64,000 bases of DNA from Sphingomonas morindae (GTDB taxonomy: Bacteria; Pseudomonadota; Alphaproteobacteria; Sphingomonadales; Sphingomonadaceae), in contig NZ_CP084930.1 of the NCBI RefSeq assembly GCF_023822065.1, positions 3,178,001-3,242,000 on the forward strand, read 5' to 3'. Below the pieces are notes generated by a model. That model was not told where the DNA came from. It saw only the letters and a program-made list of their open reading frames with translations, and did no database searches. Shown one piece after another: positions 26,448 to 35,905 of this stretch. Position 1 is the stretch's first letter; each line of letters begins with the position of its first letter. Made by a program: the position numbers and the translations under genes.

Positions 26448-27796
26448 TAGCCGATCGCCATCAGCATCGCCGCGAGCGAGCCGAGCGGCATGGTCCACCA
26501 CAGCGCCTCGGTGCCGAAGCGCGGCATCATCGCGAAGGCGACGCTGAGCCGGATCGGGAAGAGCGCGAGGAACAGGATCACCAGCGGCGGCACCACCGCG
26601 CCGGTGGCGCGCACCGTGCCGAAGATCACGATCGTCACCCCGAAGAGCAGGAAGGACCAGCTGCCGACGAGATTGATGTGGCGGGCGATCTCCACCGCCG
26701 GGCTGGTCGCGCCCAGGAACAGCGCGAGCACCGGCCGATCCACCGCGAAGAGCAGCGCGAGCAGCGCGCCGGTGAGCGCCAGATTGGCCAGCACCCCGCC
26801 GCGCGTGATCGCATCCACCCGATCCCAGCGGCCCGCGCCGATATTCTGCGCGGCCATGGCCGAGACGGCGGCGCCGATCGCCAGCGCCGGCATCTGCACA
26901 TAGGTCCAGAGCTGGAGGGCGACGCCATAGGCGGCCGTGACATCCACCCCGGCCCGGTTGACCAGCCCCATCAGCGTCAGCCCGGCGAAGGAGATGACGA
27001 ACATCTGGAGCCCCATCGGCAGGCCCTTGACGAGGATGATGCGCAGCAGCGCGGGATCGGGTCGCAAATAGCGCAGCTCCGCGCCGCGCAACCGGATCGG
27101 CAGATCGCGCGCATAGAGGATGACGATGGTGACGAGCAGCGCCACGCTGTTGGCGAACAGCGTGGCGAGCGCCGAGCCGGCGATGCCCAGCCGCGGCGCC
27201 GGGCCGAGACCGAGGATGAGCACCGGGTTGAGCCCGGCGTCCAGCACCACCGTCAGCACCATCACCAGAAAGGGGGTGAGCGAATCGCCCGTGCCGCGCA
27301 GCCCCATCGACAGCACCACGAGCAGGAAGCTCGCGGGAACGCCCAGGAAGATGACGCGCAGATAGGCGAGCGCGAGCGGCACCGCCTCGGGCGGGGTGGC
27401 GAGCAGCCGCAGCAGCGGCGCGGCGGCGAACCAGCCGATCGCCGCCACCAGCGCGGAGACGATCGCGAAGGTGCCGAAGGCGGTGCCCAGCGCGCGCCGC
27501 GCCGCGTCCACATCGCGCCGCCCCATCGCCTGTCCGACCAGGATGGTGGCCGCCAGGCCGAAGCCGAACACCGCCGCGAAGGCGAGGAAGGTGACGAGAT
27601 TGGCGTTCGACGAGGCGGCGAGCGCCTTTTCGCCCAGCGCCCGGCCGATCCACACGGCATTGATCGAGACGTTGAGCGACTGGAGGATGTTGGATCCGAG
27701 CGTCGGCAGGGCGAAGACGATCAGCGTGCGCAGGATCGGACCGGAGGTCAGATCATGCCCGCCCGGGCGCCGCGCGGGGGCTGATCCGTCCGCCAT
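26390..27796 (-). CDS. MATE family multidrug/cation antiporter
   Basis: 468-residue inner-membrane transporter with about 12 predicted TM helices in two similar halves (each opening with a GSNILQSLNV/ANLALTGALL-type helix). FVISFAGLTLMGLVNRAGVD and the VGQAMGRRD loop are typical of the NorM/DinF superfamily. The substrate is unknown. It begins 3 bp after the valS stop, so it is cotranscribed downstream of valS, an unusual but common synteny accident. Confidence 0.92.
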   Translation of the reverse strand: MADGSAPARRPGGHDLTSGPILRTLIVFALPTLGSNILQSLNVSINAVWIGRALGEKALAASSNANLVTFLAFAAVFGFGLAATILVGQAMGRRDVDAARRALGTAFGTFAIVSALVAAIGWFAAAPLLRLLATPPEAVPLALAYLRVIFLGVPASFLLVVLSMGLRGTGDSLTPFLVMVLTVVLDAGLNPVLILGLGPAPRLGIAGSALATLFANSVALLVTIVILYARDLPIRLRGAELRYLRPDPALLRIILVKGLPMGLQMFVISFAGLTLMGLVNRAGVDVTAAYGVALQLWTYVQMPALAIGAAVSAMAAQNIGAGRWDRVDAITRGGVLANLALTGALLALLFAVDRPVLALFLGATSPAVEIARHINLVGSWSFLLFGVTIVIFGTVRATGAVVPPLVILFLALFPIRLSVAFAMMPRFGTEALWWTMPLGSLAAMLMAIGYYRFGGWRRARMAVPAAAS

Positions 27797-27799
27797 GGC

Positions 27800-30457
27800 T
27801 CAGCCCAGCCGCGCCAGCGCGGCGCCGAGCCGATCGGCCTCGGCGGCCTTGTCGGCATGGTCCGCGCGCGCCTTCTCCACCGCCTCGGGCTTGGCGCGCG
27901 CGACGAAGCTGGGATTGTCGAGCCGCGCCGCCAGCCCGTCCCGCTCCTTGGCGGCGGCGGCGATTGCCTTGCCGAGCCGGGCCTTCTCGGCCTCCAGATC
28001 GATCACGCCCTCGAGCGGGAGGATGAAGGTCGCCTCGTCGATCACCACCTGCGCGGCGCCGCCCGCGGCCTCGCCGGCCGCCGGATCGATGCGCGCCAGA
28101 CGCGCGATCGCCGGCGTTTGGCGCGCAAGCCGGGCCAGCGTGGCGGGCGCCGCATCGCGGACATGCACGGCGAGCCGCGCGCCCGGCGGCACGTTCAGCT
28201 CGGTCCGCGCCGCGCGCACCTCGCTCACCAGTCGGATCAGCCAGTCGATCTCGCGGCGCGCCTCGGGATCGATCGCGCGGGCGTCGGCGATCGGCCAGCG
28301 CGCGACGATCAGATCATGGTCGCGCGTGCCGAGCGCGTGCCACAATTCCTCGGTGATGAAGGGCATGAAGGGGTGGAGCAGGACCAGGATCTGATCCAGC
28401 ACCCAGCCCGCCACCGCGCGCGTCTCCGCCGCCGCAGCGTCGCCCTCACCCTCGTTATCGCCCTGGAGCAGCGGCTTGATCAGCTCCAGATACCAGTCGC
28501 AAAAGCGGCTCCAGGCGAATTGATAGAGCGCGTTGGCGGTGCCGTCGAAGCGATGGTCGGCGAGCGCGAGATCGATCGCCTGCACCGTCTCGATCGTCTC
28601 GGCGATGATCCAGCGGTTCACCGCCAGCGCGGCCGGCGGCGCTTCCAGCCTGTCCGAGCCGCCAATCCCGTTGGCCTGGCAGAAGCGCGCCGCGTTCCAC
28701 AGCTTGGTCGCGAAGTTGCGATAGCCCTCGACGCGCTTCTCATCCATCTTGATGTCGCGGCCCTGGCTTTCCATCGCCGCCATGAAGAAGCGCAGCGCAT
28801 CGGCGCCGTAGCGATCGATCAGGCCGAGCGGATCGACGGTGTTGCCCTTGGACTTGGACATTTTCGCGCCGTCCGCCGCGCGCACCAGCCCGTGCAGATA
28901 CAGGGTGCGGAACGGCACCTCGCCGAGAAAGTGCATGCCCTGCATCATCATCCGCGCGTCCCAGAAGAACAGGATGTCGAAGCCGGAGATCAGCACGTCA
29001 TTGGGGTAGCGGCCGGCCAGGCTCGGATCCGCATCGTCGGGCCAGCCCAGCGTCGCGAAGGGCCAGAGGGCGGAGGAGAACCAGGTGTCCAGCACGTCGC
29101 TGTCGCGGGTCAGCGCCACCCCCGCCCCCGCTTCCGCCTGCGCCTCCGCCTCGCTCTCGGCGACGAAGATGCGGCCGTCCTCGGCATACCAGGCGGGGAT
29201 GCGATGGCCCCACCAGAGCTGGCGCGAGACGCACCAGGGCTGGATATTCTCCATCCAGTTGAAGAAGGTCTTCTCCCAGCTCTTCGGCACGACCGCGATC
29301 CGCCCCGAACGCACCGCCTCGATCGGGCCTTTGGCGAGCGTCGCGGCATCGACATACCATTGATCGGTGAGCCAGGGCTCGATCACCACGCCCGAGCGAT
29401 CGCCATAGGGCGTCTGGATCACGCGATCCTCGACCCGGACCAGCGCGCCATCCTCTTCCAGCATGGCGACGATCCGCTGCCGCGCCTCGAACCGGTCGAG
29501 CCCGATCAGATCCGCCGGGACGCGCCCATCGGCCGTCTGGCAGATGGCGGCGCGCGCATCGAGCATGTTGAGCATGTCCGCCGGGCGGATGCCGGCGCGC
29601 ACCCCCACCTCGAAATCGTTGAAGTCATGCCCGGGCGTGATCTTCACCGCGCCCGAGCCGAGTTCGGGATCGGCATGCGCGTCGGCGACGATCGGGATCA
29701 GCCGGCCGGTGATCGGCAGCTTCACCTGGCGGCCGATGAGCGCGCTGTAGCGCGCGTCCTCAGGGTTCACCGCCACCGCCATATCGGCGAGCATCGTCTC
29801 GGGGCGCGTCGTCGCCACCTCGATCGCGCCGCTGCCGTCGGCGAGGTCGTAGCGCAGGTGCCAGAACTGGCCGTTGCGCTCCTTGGTCTCCACCTCCAGG
29901 TCGCTGATCGCCGTGCCCAGGCCCGGATCCCAGTTCACCAGCCGCTTGTCGCGGTACAAGAGGCCCTGCTTGTAGAGCGTGACGAAGACTTTCAGCACCG
30001 CCCGGCTGAAGCCCTCGTCCATGGTGAAGCGCTCGTTCGCCCAATCCATCGAACAGCCGAGCCGGCGCAGCTGGCGGGTGATCTGCCCGCCGCTCTCGGC
30101 CTTCCACTCCCACACCTTGGCGATGAAATCCTCGCGGCTGAAATCGGTCCGCTTCTGGCCGGCGGCGTTGAGCTGCCGCTCCACGACCATCTGGGTGGCG
30201 ATGCCGGCATGATCGGTGCCGACCACCCATAGCGCGTCCTTGCCCTTCAGCCGGGCATGGCGGACGAGAATGTCCTGAAGCGTATTGTCCAGCGCGTGGC
30301 CGATATGCAGCGAGCCCGTCACATTGGGGGGCGGGTTGACGATGGTGAAGGGCGTGGCGCCCGGCCGCGCGGGGCGGAACAGCCCCTGTGCCTCCCAATG
30401 GCTGTACCAGCGGGCTTCCATGGCGGCGGGATCGAAGGTCTTGGGCAGTTCGGTCAT
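27800..30457 (-). CDS. valS: valyl-tRNA synthetase
   Basis: 885-residue class I aminoacyl-tRNA synthetase. The HIGH motif appears as [14 protein letters not shown] and KMSKS as [12 protein letters not shown]; the CP1 editing domain carries [10 protein letters not shown]. The C-terminal coiled coil ([22 protein letters not shown]) is present. Complete and undamaged. The popZ-like gene lies 57 bp upstream on the same strand. Confidence 0.98.
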   Translation of the reverse strand: MTELPKTFDPAAMEARWYSHWEAQGLFRPARPGATPFTIVNPPPNVTGSLHIGHALDNTLQDILVRHARLKGKDALWVVGTDHAGIATQMVVERQLNAAGQKRTDFSREDFIAKVWEWKAESGGQITRQLRRLGCSMDWANERFTMDEGFSRAVLKVFVTLYKQGLLYRDKRLVNWDPGLGTAISDLEVETKERNGQFWHLRYDLADGSGAIEVATTRPETMLADMAVAVNPEDARYSALIGRQVKLPITGRLIPIVADAHADPELGSGAVKITPGHDFNDFEVGVRAGIRPADMLNMLDARAAICQTADGRVPADLIGLDRFEARQRIVAMLEEDGALVRVEDRVIQTPYGDRSGVVIEPWLTDQWYVDAATLAKGPIEAVRSGRIAVVPKSWEKTFFNWMENIQPWCVSRQLWWGHRIPAWYAEDGRIFVAESEAEAQAEAGAGVALTRDSDVLDTWFSSALWPFATLGWPDDADPSLAGRYPNDVLISGFDILFFWDARMMMQGMHFLGEVPFRTLYLHGLVRAADGAKMSKSKGNTVDPLGLIDRYGADALRFFMAAMESQGRDIKMDEKRVEGYRNFATKLWNAARFCQANGIGGSDRLEAPPAALAVNRWIIAETIETVQAIDLALADHRFDGTANALYQFAWSRFCDWYLELIKPLLQGDNEGEGDAAAAETRAVAGWVLDQILVLLHPFMPFITEELWHALGTRDHDLIVARWPIADARAIDPEARREIDWLIRLVSEVRAARTELNVPPGARLAVHVRDAAPATLARLARQTPAIARLARIDPAAGEAAGGAAQVVIDEATFILPLEGVIDLEAEKARLGKAIAAAAKERDGLAARLDNPSFVARAKPEAVEKARADHADKAAEADRLGAALARLG

Positions 30458-30514
30458 GATGGACGGCGCCTAGCAGGGCCGGCGCGGGGAATCGAGGGCC
30501 GGCGCGAGGCCGCT

Positions 30515-31225
30515 TCAGCCGCGCCCGCTGACGCGCGCAATCTCGGCCGCGACCAGCCGCTCGACAATGCCCGGCAGCTCGCGATCGAGCCAATCGCGCA
30601 GCATCGGCCGCAGCAGATCGGCGACGAGCGCCTCGAGCGTCAGGCCCGGGCCCGCCTCGGGCCGGATCTGAAGCTGGGACAGGGCGGCGAAGGCGTGGCG
30701 GCTGGCGGCGGCGGCGGCGCCGGACAGGATCGTGGCCTGGTCCGGGCCGGCCGTCTCCGCCGGCGCATCGCCAGCAAGCGCAGGCGCCGCGACCGGATCG
30801 GCCGCCGCGCGGGTCGCCGCCAGCTCGGGCGCATGTTCGGCTGCGGGCACGAGATCCTCCAGCTGGGCGGGCGCGGCCGCATCGGCCTGCTCGGCGGCGG
30901 GTGGCGGCGGCGCGGGTTCGGCGGCGATCGGGCTCGTCAGCTCGAGCACGTCCGCGGACGGCGCCGCCTCGTCCGTCGCGATGGCGGGCCGAAGCTCCGG
31001 CGCGGGCGCGGGTTGCTCGTCGCGCACGATGTCCGGCGCGGCGTCGGCCAGTTCGGGCGCCTCTTCCTCGGCGATGGGCTCCTCGACAAGCGGGGCGTGA
31101 TCCGCCTCCACCGGCCGCGGCTTCAACCGCGCGCCGCGCGCGGGCACCTCGCTGTCCTCGGCGATGATGCGCTTGATGGAGGCGAGAATATCCTCCATCG
31201 ACGGCTCTTGGTTAAGTGGCCCCAT
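30515..31225 (-). CDS. PopZ-like DUF2497 polar organising protein
   Basis: 236 residues: a conserved N-terminal helix (EPSMEDILASIKRIIAED, residues 7-24), a long low-complexity Ala/Pro/Glu linker (about 30-150), and a conserved C-terminal helical domain (LTLEALVADLLRPMLRDWLD ... IVERLVAAEIARVS). This three-part plan is that of PopZ, the pole-organising scaffold of Caulobacter, and valS linkage is shared with popZ there as I recall. Assembly in this organism is inferred. ATG 31225 is chosen over a GTG three codons upstream. Confidence 0.82.
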   Translation of the reverse strand: MGPLNQEPSMEDILASIKRIIAEDSEVPARGARLKPRPVEADHAPLVEEPIAEEEAPELADAAPDIVRDEQPAPAPELRPAIATDEAAPSADVLELTSPIAAEPAPPPPAAEQADAAAPAQLEDLVPAAEHAPELAATRAAADPVAAPALAGDAPAETAGPDQATILSGAAAAASRHAFAALSQLQIRPEAGPGLTLEALVADLLRPMLRDWLDRELPGIVERLVAAEIARVSGRG

Positions 31226-31240
31226 GGCGGGCACTATTCC

Positions 31241-32692
31241 TCAGTTCCCCGGCGGTGTCACCGGGGAATTTTGCTCCGGCACGGCCGGACCGTAAATCGG
31301 CTTGGAGAGTGCCGCCGGGGTCGGCTCCTCCTTGAAATCGCTGATCGTGTGGCGAACGCTCTCATAATGGACATTGGGGTCGTAGAGCGGGCCGCCGTTC
31401 AGGCCGAGCCGCTTGTAATTGACCAGGCCCATGGCGTTCAGTAGCTGGAAGCCGGCGATATAGGCGTCATGCTGGGCGGAGACGAGCGTGACATTGCTCG
31501 AGAGCAGCTCCTGCTCGCCGTTCAGCACGTCCAGCACTTGACGCAGCCCCACCGATTGCTCGGCGCGCAGCCCTTCCAGCGCCAGCGCATTGGCGCGCAC
31601 CTGCTCGCGGCTCGATCGCTCGGTGGCGAGCAGCGCCTGATAATTGGAGAAGGCGGCATGGACATTGGCGACGACCTGCCGCTCGGTCGCGATCTGCTGC
31701 TCCAGCGCCTGGCTCTCGAAAGCCTGGCTCTGCCGCACCTGGGCCGAGGGGCCGCCGCCCTGGTAGAGCGGGATGGTGGCCGTCACGCCGACCACGCCGT
31801 AATCGCCCCGCCGCGGCACCAGCCCGCTCGCGGCGCCGGCATAGTTATAGTAATTCTCGGACGCCGTCGCGGAGACGATCGGCAGGCGCGTGGCGCGCGC
31901 GGCGCCGACATCGTAGCGCGCCGCCTTCACCGCCGCCGCCGCGGCGGCGATGTTCGGGTTCTCCCGCAGGGCGGTGGCCTCGGCCTGGTCGGCGCCCGCC
32001 GGCAGCATCGGCAGATCGGGCGGACTGTCGAGCGTGCCCGCCGACTGGCCGATCACGGCGCGGAAATTCTCCTCGCTGGTGGTCAGCTGCGCCTGGGCGG
32101 CCGAGAGCTGGCTGCGCGCGCCCTCCAGCCGCGCCTCGGACTGGGCGACATCGGTGCGGGTCAGGTCGCCGACCTGGAAGCGGTCGCGCGTGGCGTCCAG
32201 ATTGGTCTGTAGGACGCGGACATTGTTGAGGTTGAGCTTCACGATCGCGCGATCGCGCAGCACATCCATATAGGCCGTGACCGCCTGCACGAAGACATCG
32301 CCCTCGGTAGCGCGCAGCCCCTGCTGGCCGCCGGCGACCCGGGCATCGGCGGCGTTGAGCGCGTTGCGCACGCGCCCGCCCTGCCAGACCGGCACGCTCA
32401 GCTGCGCGCCGACCGAGACGATCCGGTTATAGCCGTTGAGCTGGCTGTAGTTGCGCGCATTCTGGCTGAGCGAGCCCTGGACGCCGAGGCTCGGCAGCCC
32501 CTGCGCGCGGACGATGCCATATTGCGCATCGGTGGCGCGCAGCGCCGCGCGCTGGCCGTTGAGCTGGGGATTATTGCCATAGGCGGCGTCGAGCGTCTCG
32601 CGCAAGGTGAGCGCCGATGCGGCACCCGGCCATGCGACCCCGCACGCCAGCGCCAGCGCCAGCGCCGCCTTTCCCCCAGCCCCCCTCGTCAT
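31241..32692 (-). CDS. tolC: TolC family outer-membrane efflux channel
   Basis: 483-residue channel subunit for type I secretion or RND efflux. A signal peptide is cut after GAASA; the mature protein opens LTLRETLDAAYGNNPQL. Two repeats of the TolC helical hairpin are visible (FQVGDLTRTDVAQSEARL and the matching GLRAEQSVGLRQVLDVLNGEQ). The tail after residue 440 is Pro-rich. It lies between pcm and popZ-like on the same strand; the pcm-tolC order is common in alphaproteobacteria. Confidence 0.94.
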   Translation of the reverse strand: MTRGAGGKAALALALACGVAWPGAASALTLRETLDAAYGNNPQLNGQRAALRATDAQYGIVRAQGLPSLGVQGSLSQNARNYSQLNGYNRIVSVGAQLSVPVWQGGRVRNALNAADARVAGGQQGLRATEGDVFVQAVTAYMDVLRDRAIVKLNLNNVRVLQTNLDATRDRFQVGDLTRTDVAQSEARLEGARSQLSAAQAQLTTSEENFRAVIGQSAGTLDSPPDLPMLPAGADQAEATALRENPNIAAAAAAVKAARYDVGAARATRLPIVSATASENYYNYAGAASGLVPRRGDYGVVGVTATIPLYQGGGPSAQVRQSQAFESQALEQQIATERQVVANVHAAFSNYQALLATERSSREQVRANALALEGLRAEQSVGLRQVLDVLNGEQELLSSNVTLVSAQHDAYIAGFQLLNAMGLVNYKRLGLNGGPLYDPNVHYESVRHTISDFKEEPTPAALSKPIYGPAVPEQNSPVTPPGN

Positions 32693-32709
32693 GTGGTTCG
32701 ATCGCTCCT

Positions 32710-33363
32710 CTAGAAGGTGAAGGCCGGCTCGGGCGCGAAGCCGGGCAGGCGCGCGGTGTCGATGTCGGCGAAGGCGGCGAAGCCGATATGACCGCCCACC
32801 TTCTTGCCGTAGACGAGCTGCGACAGCCGGTTGCGCACCAGGCCGCCGAGCAGCCGTCCGCCCTCGGCGAGCTGGTCGCACAGCGCCTGCGGGATCTGCT
32901 CGACCCCGCCCTCGATGAGGATCAGCGCATAGGGCGCGCCCGCCGACCAGCCGGCGGCGAGCGGCCCCTCGGCGATCGTCACCTTCGGCGTGTCGGCTAG
33001 AGTGTCGCGCAGCCGCGCGAGCAGCGTGGCATCCTCCTCGAGCGCCACCACCTCGGCGCCGATCCGCGCGAGCAGCGCGGTCGAATAGCCGGTCGCCGCG
33101 CCCACCAGCAGGACGCGCTCACCCGGCTGAACCTGCGCGCGATCCAGCAGCCGCGCCGTTACCAGCGGCGCGTTGAGGCCGCGGCCGGGCGCCAGCGGGA
33201 TGATCGCGTCGCGGTAGCAGAGGCGCGCATGGCCATCGCCCACGAAGCGTTCGCGCGGCAGCGCCTCCATCGCCTCCAGCACCGCCACGTCCGTCACCTT
33301 GTTCGGGCGCAGCTGGCTGACGATCATGGCCCGCCGGGCGGTATCGAGATCCTGTCCGCTCAT
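32710..33363 (-). CDS. pcm: protein-L-isoaspartate O-methyltransferase family protein
   Basis: 217-residue SAM-dependent methyltransferase fold. Motif I appears as VLLVGAATGYSTALLARIG (canonical enzymes have GxGSGY), and the entry IVSQLRPNKVTDVAVLEAM...RERFV is the family N-terminus. In tolC-linked alphaproteobacterial homologues the isoaspartyl activity is not always demonstrated, and the altered motif I makes that doubt reasonable here. The ATG follows GAGGACG. It is the last chromosomal protein gene before the prophage. Confidence 0.86.
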   Translation of the reverse strand: MSGQDLDTARRAMIVSQLRPNKVTDVAVLEAMEALPRERFVGDGHARLCYRDAIIPLAPGRGLNAPLVTARLLDRAQVQPGERVLLVGAATGYSTALLARIGAEVVALEEDATLLARLRDTLADTPKVTIAEGPLAAGWSAGAPYALILIEGGVEQIPQALCDQLAEGGRLLGGLVRNRLSQLVYGKKVGGHIGFAAFADIDTARLPGFAPEPAFTF

Positions 33364-33649
33364 GAATATCGTCCTCGCACAACTGTATTAGTTTGACAAC
33401 ACACTTGTTGGCCGAGGAGACTCGTAGGCGAGCCGGCGCCGGACAGCAATGTCCGCCACGCCGCCGGATCCGCTTTCCCACTCGATTGAAGCCGTTGCGC
33501 CCCGCGGATCCAAGGCGCCGGCCGCGCCCGACCGACTCGCGCCGCCTGTCCGTTGCGCGGCGGCGGGTTTCCGTTGACCGACCGCCCCGGCCTGTGGCAC
33601 TGGGCGCTTGGCACGTCGCCCGCTCCTGCGGGGCGGAGGCGCCGGCATC
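33364..33649. other. 286-bp intergenic gap upstream of tRNA-Gly
   Basis: No gene is supported here; the ORFs in it have poor composition and are shadows. A TTGACA hexamer occurs at 33393-33398 (plus strand) but no matching -10 follows at the right distance. It presumably contains the pcm promoter (minus) and the tRNA promoter (plus). Confidence 0.5.
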
Positions 33650-33723
33650 GCGGGTGTAGCTCAATGGTAGAGCAGAAGCTTCCCAAGCTTACGACGAGGG
33701 TTCGATTCCCTTCACCCGCTCCA
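33650..33723 (+). tRNA. tRNA-Gly (anticodon CCC)
   Basis: A 74-nt cloverleaf with 7-bp acceptor stem GCGGGTG/CACCCGC, discriminator T and encoded CCA. The anticodon loop TTCCCAA gives CCC, and the T-loop GGTTCGATTCC is canonical. The sequence closely follows proteobacterial tRNA-Gly(CCC). Its 3' end is the integration site of the prophage: the integrase gene ends 7 bp beyond it. Confidence 0.96.
33699..33723. other. probable prophage attachment site attL (tRNA 3' end)
   Basis: The T-arm and acceptor 3' half of tRNA-Gly directly abut the prophage integrase. Tyrosine integrases of P2-like phages commonly use tRNA 3' ends and restore the tRNA on integration. The second copy (attR) is not in the window, so the exact core cannot be fixed. 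Confidence 0.65.
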
Positions 33724-33729
33724 TGATTT

Positions 33730-34956
33730 TCAAAGCTTTTTCGGCCCGGCCAGCGAGCGGGGCGCGGTAAATGCGCGGTAAGCGGGTGGATCGAAGGCGC
33801 CCGGCGCTAGCCTTTCTATGTCGTCGATGATGCTTTCGGTCGCCGCCAGCGCGAGGCCGAGATTGGCGGGATCCGGCAAGGCGTAGATGTCGGAGACGCT
33901 CGTCTTCACATGGCCCAGCATCATCTCGCCCTGCCGCCACTGCGCCTCTCCGATTCGGCGGCGCGCGATCGTCGCCATGGAGCGCCGGATCAGCTTCTCG
34001 CCCGACTCCCGGCCCGTCGGCAGGCCGAGATGCGCGCGCATCCTCTCCCAAGGCGCGCGGACCAGCGAGACGGGAAGAAAGGCGTCGCCACTGTCGAGAT
34101 AGGGGGCGAACTGACGCGCGATCGGTATCTTGGGCCTGTGCTTCTTGGTCTGCCGCCGGCCCGGCGGATTGAGATCGAGCACGCGCGCGGCGGCGTGCCA
34201 CTGGACGGGCCTGGCGTCGAAGATCGCGTCCGGCCGCGCCCAGGTCGAGACCGCGAAGCGCAAATAGCGGAGCAGGTTCGCGCGCTCGCGCCGCCGCGCG
34301 GCCCGCGCCTTTTCGGTCGGCGCCTCGGGCCGCAGGCAGAAGTCGAACATGCGGGCGAGCATGGGCACGTCCGCGCGATACACGGGCGACGCGGCCACGG
34401 CGGCCGGCTGTTCGGCGCGGAAGGCCGCCTTCTGGCCCGGCGTCGCGTTGATGGCGGCGGCGAGCTGCAGGACGCAGCCCTCGACCGCGCCGAGCGTGCG
34501 ATCGCGGGTCACGGCGCCCCTGGGGCTGACCACGGGCTTGGCGCGCAGCCAGGCGCGAAACCCGTCCACCCAGCGCGCGTCCACGTCGGCGCAGCGCGTG
34601 GCGGGACGATCGGCCAGATAATCGAGGACATGGCCAAGCCGGGATCGGGCGGACTTGGCGCCGGCCTTGTGCTCGCCGAGGATCAGATAATCGGCGATCG
34701 CGTCGGCGAGCAGCGGCGTCTCCCGATGATCCCAGGCGCGGTGACAGGTCGGGCACCGCTTGGCGCCCGTGGACGCCAGGAACAGGCGATCGAGCGCTAG
34801 GCGCGCTTCCCCAAGATCGCGCGTGCCCGCGCTAAGGCTACGCTCGCGTCGTCGCTCGGGGTCGTACCAGATGATCTCGAGGGCGCGTCCGGCTCGGGCG
34901 TAGAGCTTGTAAGCGCCCCGCTGATAGAGCGGCTTCGGGCGCTTCGTTGCTGGCAT
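33730..34956 (-). CDS. int: tyrosine recombinase (prophage integrase)
   Basis: 408-residue site-specific recombinase. The catalytic domain shows the first Arg in RFAVSTWARPDAIFD, box II as EKLIRRSMATIARRR, and MMLGHVKTSVSDIYA with the His and the nucleophilic Tyr. The first His of the HxxR box appears replaced by Lys, which is seen in other family members. An N-terminal region with CPTCHRAWDH (possible zinc knuckle, residues 68-77) precedes the SAM-like domain. The ATG follows AGAGGA. The gene ends 7 bp from tRNA-Gly. About 160 bp of its 5' end overlap the upstream small gene in another frame. Confidence 0.9.
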   Translation of the reverse strand: MPATKRPKPLYQRGAYKLYARAGRALEIIWYDPERRRERSLSAGTRDLGEARLALDRLFLASTGAKRCPTCHRAWDHRETPLLADAIADYLILGEHKAGAKSARSRLGHVLDYLADRPATRCADVDARWVDGFRAWLRAKPVVSPRGAVTRDRTLGAVEGCVLQLAAAINATPGQKAAFRAEQPAAVAASPVYRADVPMLARMFDFCLRPEAPTEKARAARRRERANLLRYLRFAVSTWARPDAIFDARPVQWHAAARVLDLNPPGRRQTKKHRPKIPIARQFAPYLDSGDAFLPVSLVRAPWERMRAHLGLPTGRESGEKLIRRSMATIARRRIGEAQWRQGEMMLGHVKTSVSDIYALPDPANLGLALAATESIIDDIERLAPGAFDPPAYRAFTAPRSLAGPKKL

Positions 34957-35108
34957 TGGTTCCTCTGATAGGCGGCCACGGCGCGACGAAAGGTTTCGAT
35001 AGCACCGGTGCCCACCAGCATGTCCAGATCGTCGGCGCTCAGCTGGATGGCCCTGCCCTGCTCGATCTTTCTCGAGAGGCGACGATCGAGATCGGGCAGA
35101 CTAGCCAT
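34797..35108 (-). CDS. small phage protein of unknown function
   Basis: 103-residue ORF beginning MASLPDLDRRLSRKIEQGR. The first 55 residues (RAIQLSADDLDMLVGTGAIETFRRA) look like a helical domain recurrent in sphingomonad prophages. The remaining part is Ser/Arg/Pro-rich and lies inside the integrase 5' end, so the C-terminal half may be dispensable. It starts within the stop region of the upstream gene (8-bp overlap), in the int-proximal end of the early operon. No function can be assigned. Confidence 0.65.
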   Translation of the reverse strand: MASLPDLDRRLSRKIEQGRAIQLSADDLDMLVGTGAIETFRRAVAAYQRNQCQQRSARSRSISGALTSSTPEPDAPSRSSGTTPSDDASVALARARAILGKRA

Positions 35109-35337
35109 GACGCCCTCCGCTCCACCGGACGAGCCTTCGGGCGAGCATGCGCGGCGACGCCAGCAGCGCGATCGCGACCAGCACGATCCAGATGATCGCC
35201 CGGAAGCCCGTCTCGCGAACGCGGCCGCCCCGCCCCCGCCCCGGCCATCGCGGCAAGGCGCCGCGCGCGGCGGGGGGCGCGCAGCGGCGGCAGCGGCACC
35301 AGCTGGCATGGACCAGGCCGGCGGGTGGGTGTCTCAT
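35101..35337 (-). CDS. small membrane protein with N-terminal cysteine cluster
   Basis: 78 residues. The N-terminus MRHPPAGLVHASWCRCRRCAP contains three closely spaced Cys (CxCxxC), then a Pro/Arg-rich stretch and a single TM helix (FRAIIWIVLVAIALLASP). Similar short 'CRCRRC' proteins occur in other sphingomonad prophages as I recall. The ATG overlaps the stop of the preceding gene (ATGA). Function unknown. Confidence 0.65.
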   Translation of the reverse strand: MRHPPAGLVHASWCRCRRCAPPAARGALPRWPGRGRGGRVRETGFRAIIWIVLVAIALLASPRMLARRLVRWSGGRHG

Positions 35338-35801
35338 GCCGCGCCTCCTCCCGTCGCGCGCGCGGCGCCCGGCGCGCACCGGGTGCAAAGGTCGCCATTC
35401 TCGGCCGACCAGGCGCAGGCGTCGCCCGCATGATCCAGCTGCTCGGCCCATGCGTCCCAGCCGCAGCCCCGGCAGAGCCGCACCGGCTCGCCATCGACGA
35501 GCTGCTGATAGACGGCCGGGTCGAACGCGAAGGCACGCGAAAGGCCGAGCGCGCGCACGTCGCGCAGGAGGACGTCGCAGCGCTCGGCGGCGCGCAGCGT
35601 GCGCTCCGCCAGCGCGCGCTCCTCCGGCCAACGCGCCAGACGCCGCGCCGCCGCCGCGATCGTCAGGCCGGCGCATGCGCGTCGCAGACGAACATAGTCC
35701 CAGGGGCGGATCGCTCCGCCATCGCCCGCGGCCGGACGCCGGCGCGGAGCGGTCGCGACGGGCGCGCCGAGCGCGCGCAGAAATTCCTCGGGCGTGCGCA
35801 T
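35334..35801 (-). CDS. small phage protein with HTH-like and Cys-rich segments
   Basis: 155 residues. It starts MRTPEEFLRALG; a segment YVRLRRACAGLTIAAAARRLA around residues 36-56 looks like a helix-turn-helix. The C-terminal half has two cysteine pairs, CRGCGWDAW and LCTRC, possibly binding zinc. The in-frame extension upstream of ATG 35801 is low quality. It is coupled to the next gene by ATGA and lies downstream of the primase in the early operon. The function may be regulatory, but this is inference. Confidence 0.65.
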   Translation of the reverse strand: MRTPEEFLRALGAPVATAPRRRPAAGDGGAIRPWDYVRLRRACAGLTIAAAARRLARWPEERALAERTLRAAERCDVLLRDVRALGLSRAFAFDPAVYQQLVDGEPVRLCRGCGWDAWAEQLDHAGDACAWSAENGDLCTRCAPGAARATGGGAA

Positions 35802-35905
35802 CACAGGCCCGGGCCCGCGCCGCCGGCCCGGCGACCGGGTCCGGCCATGCCGCGCGTCGACCGCGCCGGCGTTGAAGATCGTGGCTGCATCATCCGCGCT
35901 CCGGA

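Noticed and set aside
33393-33398. TTGACA -35 hexamer upstream of tRNA-Gly
   Set aside because: No -10 element at 16-18 bp and it is 250 bp from the tRNA.
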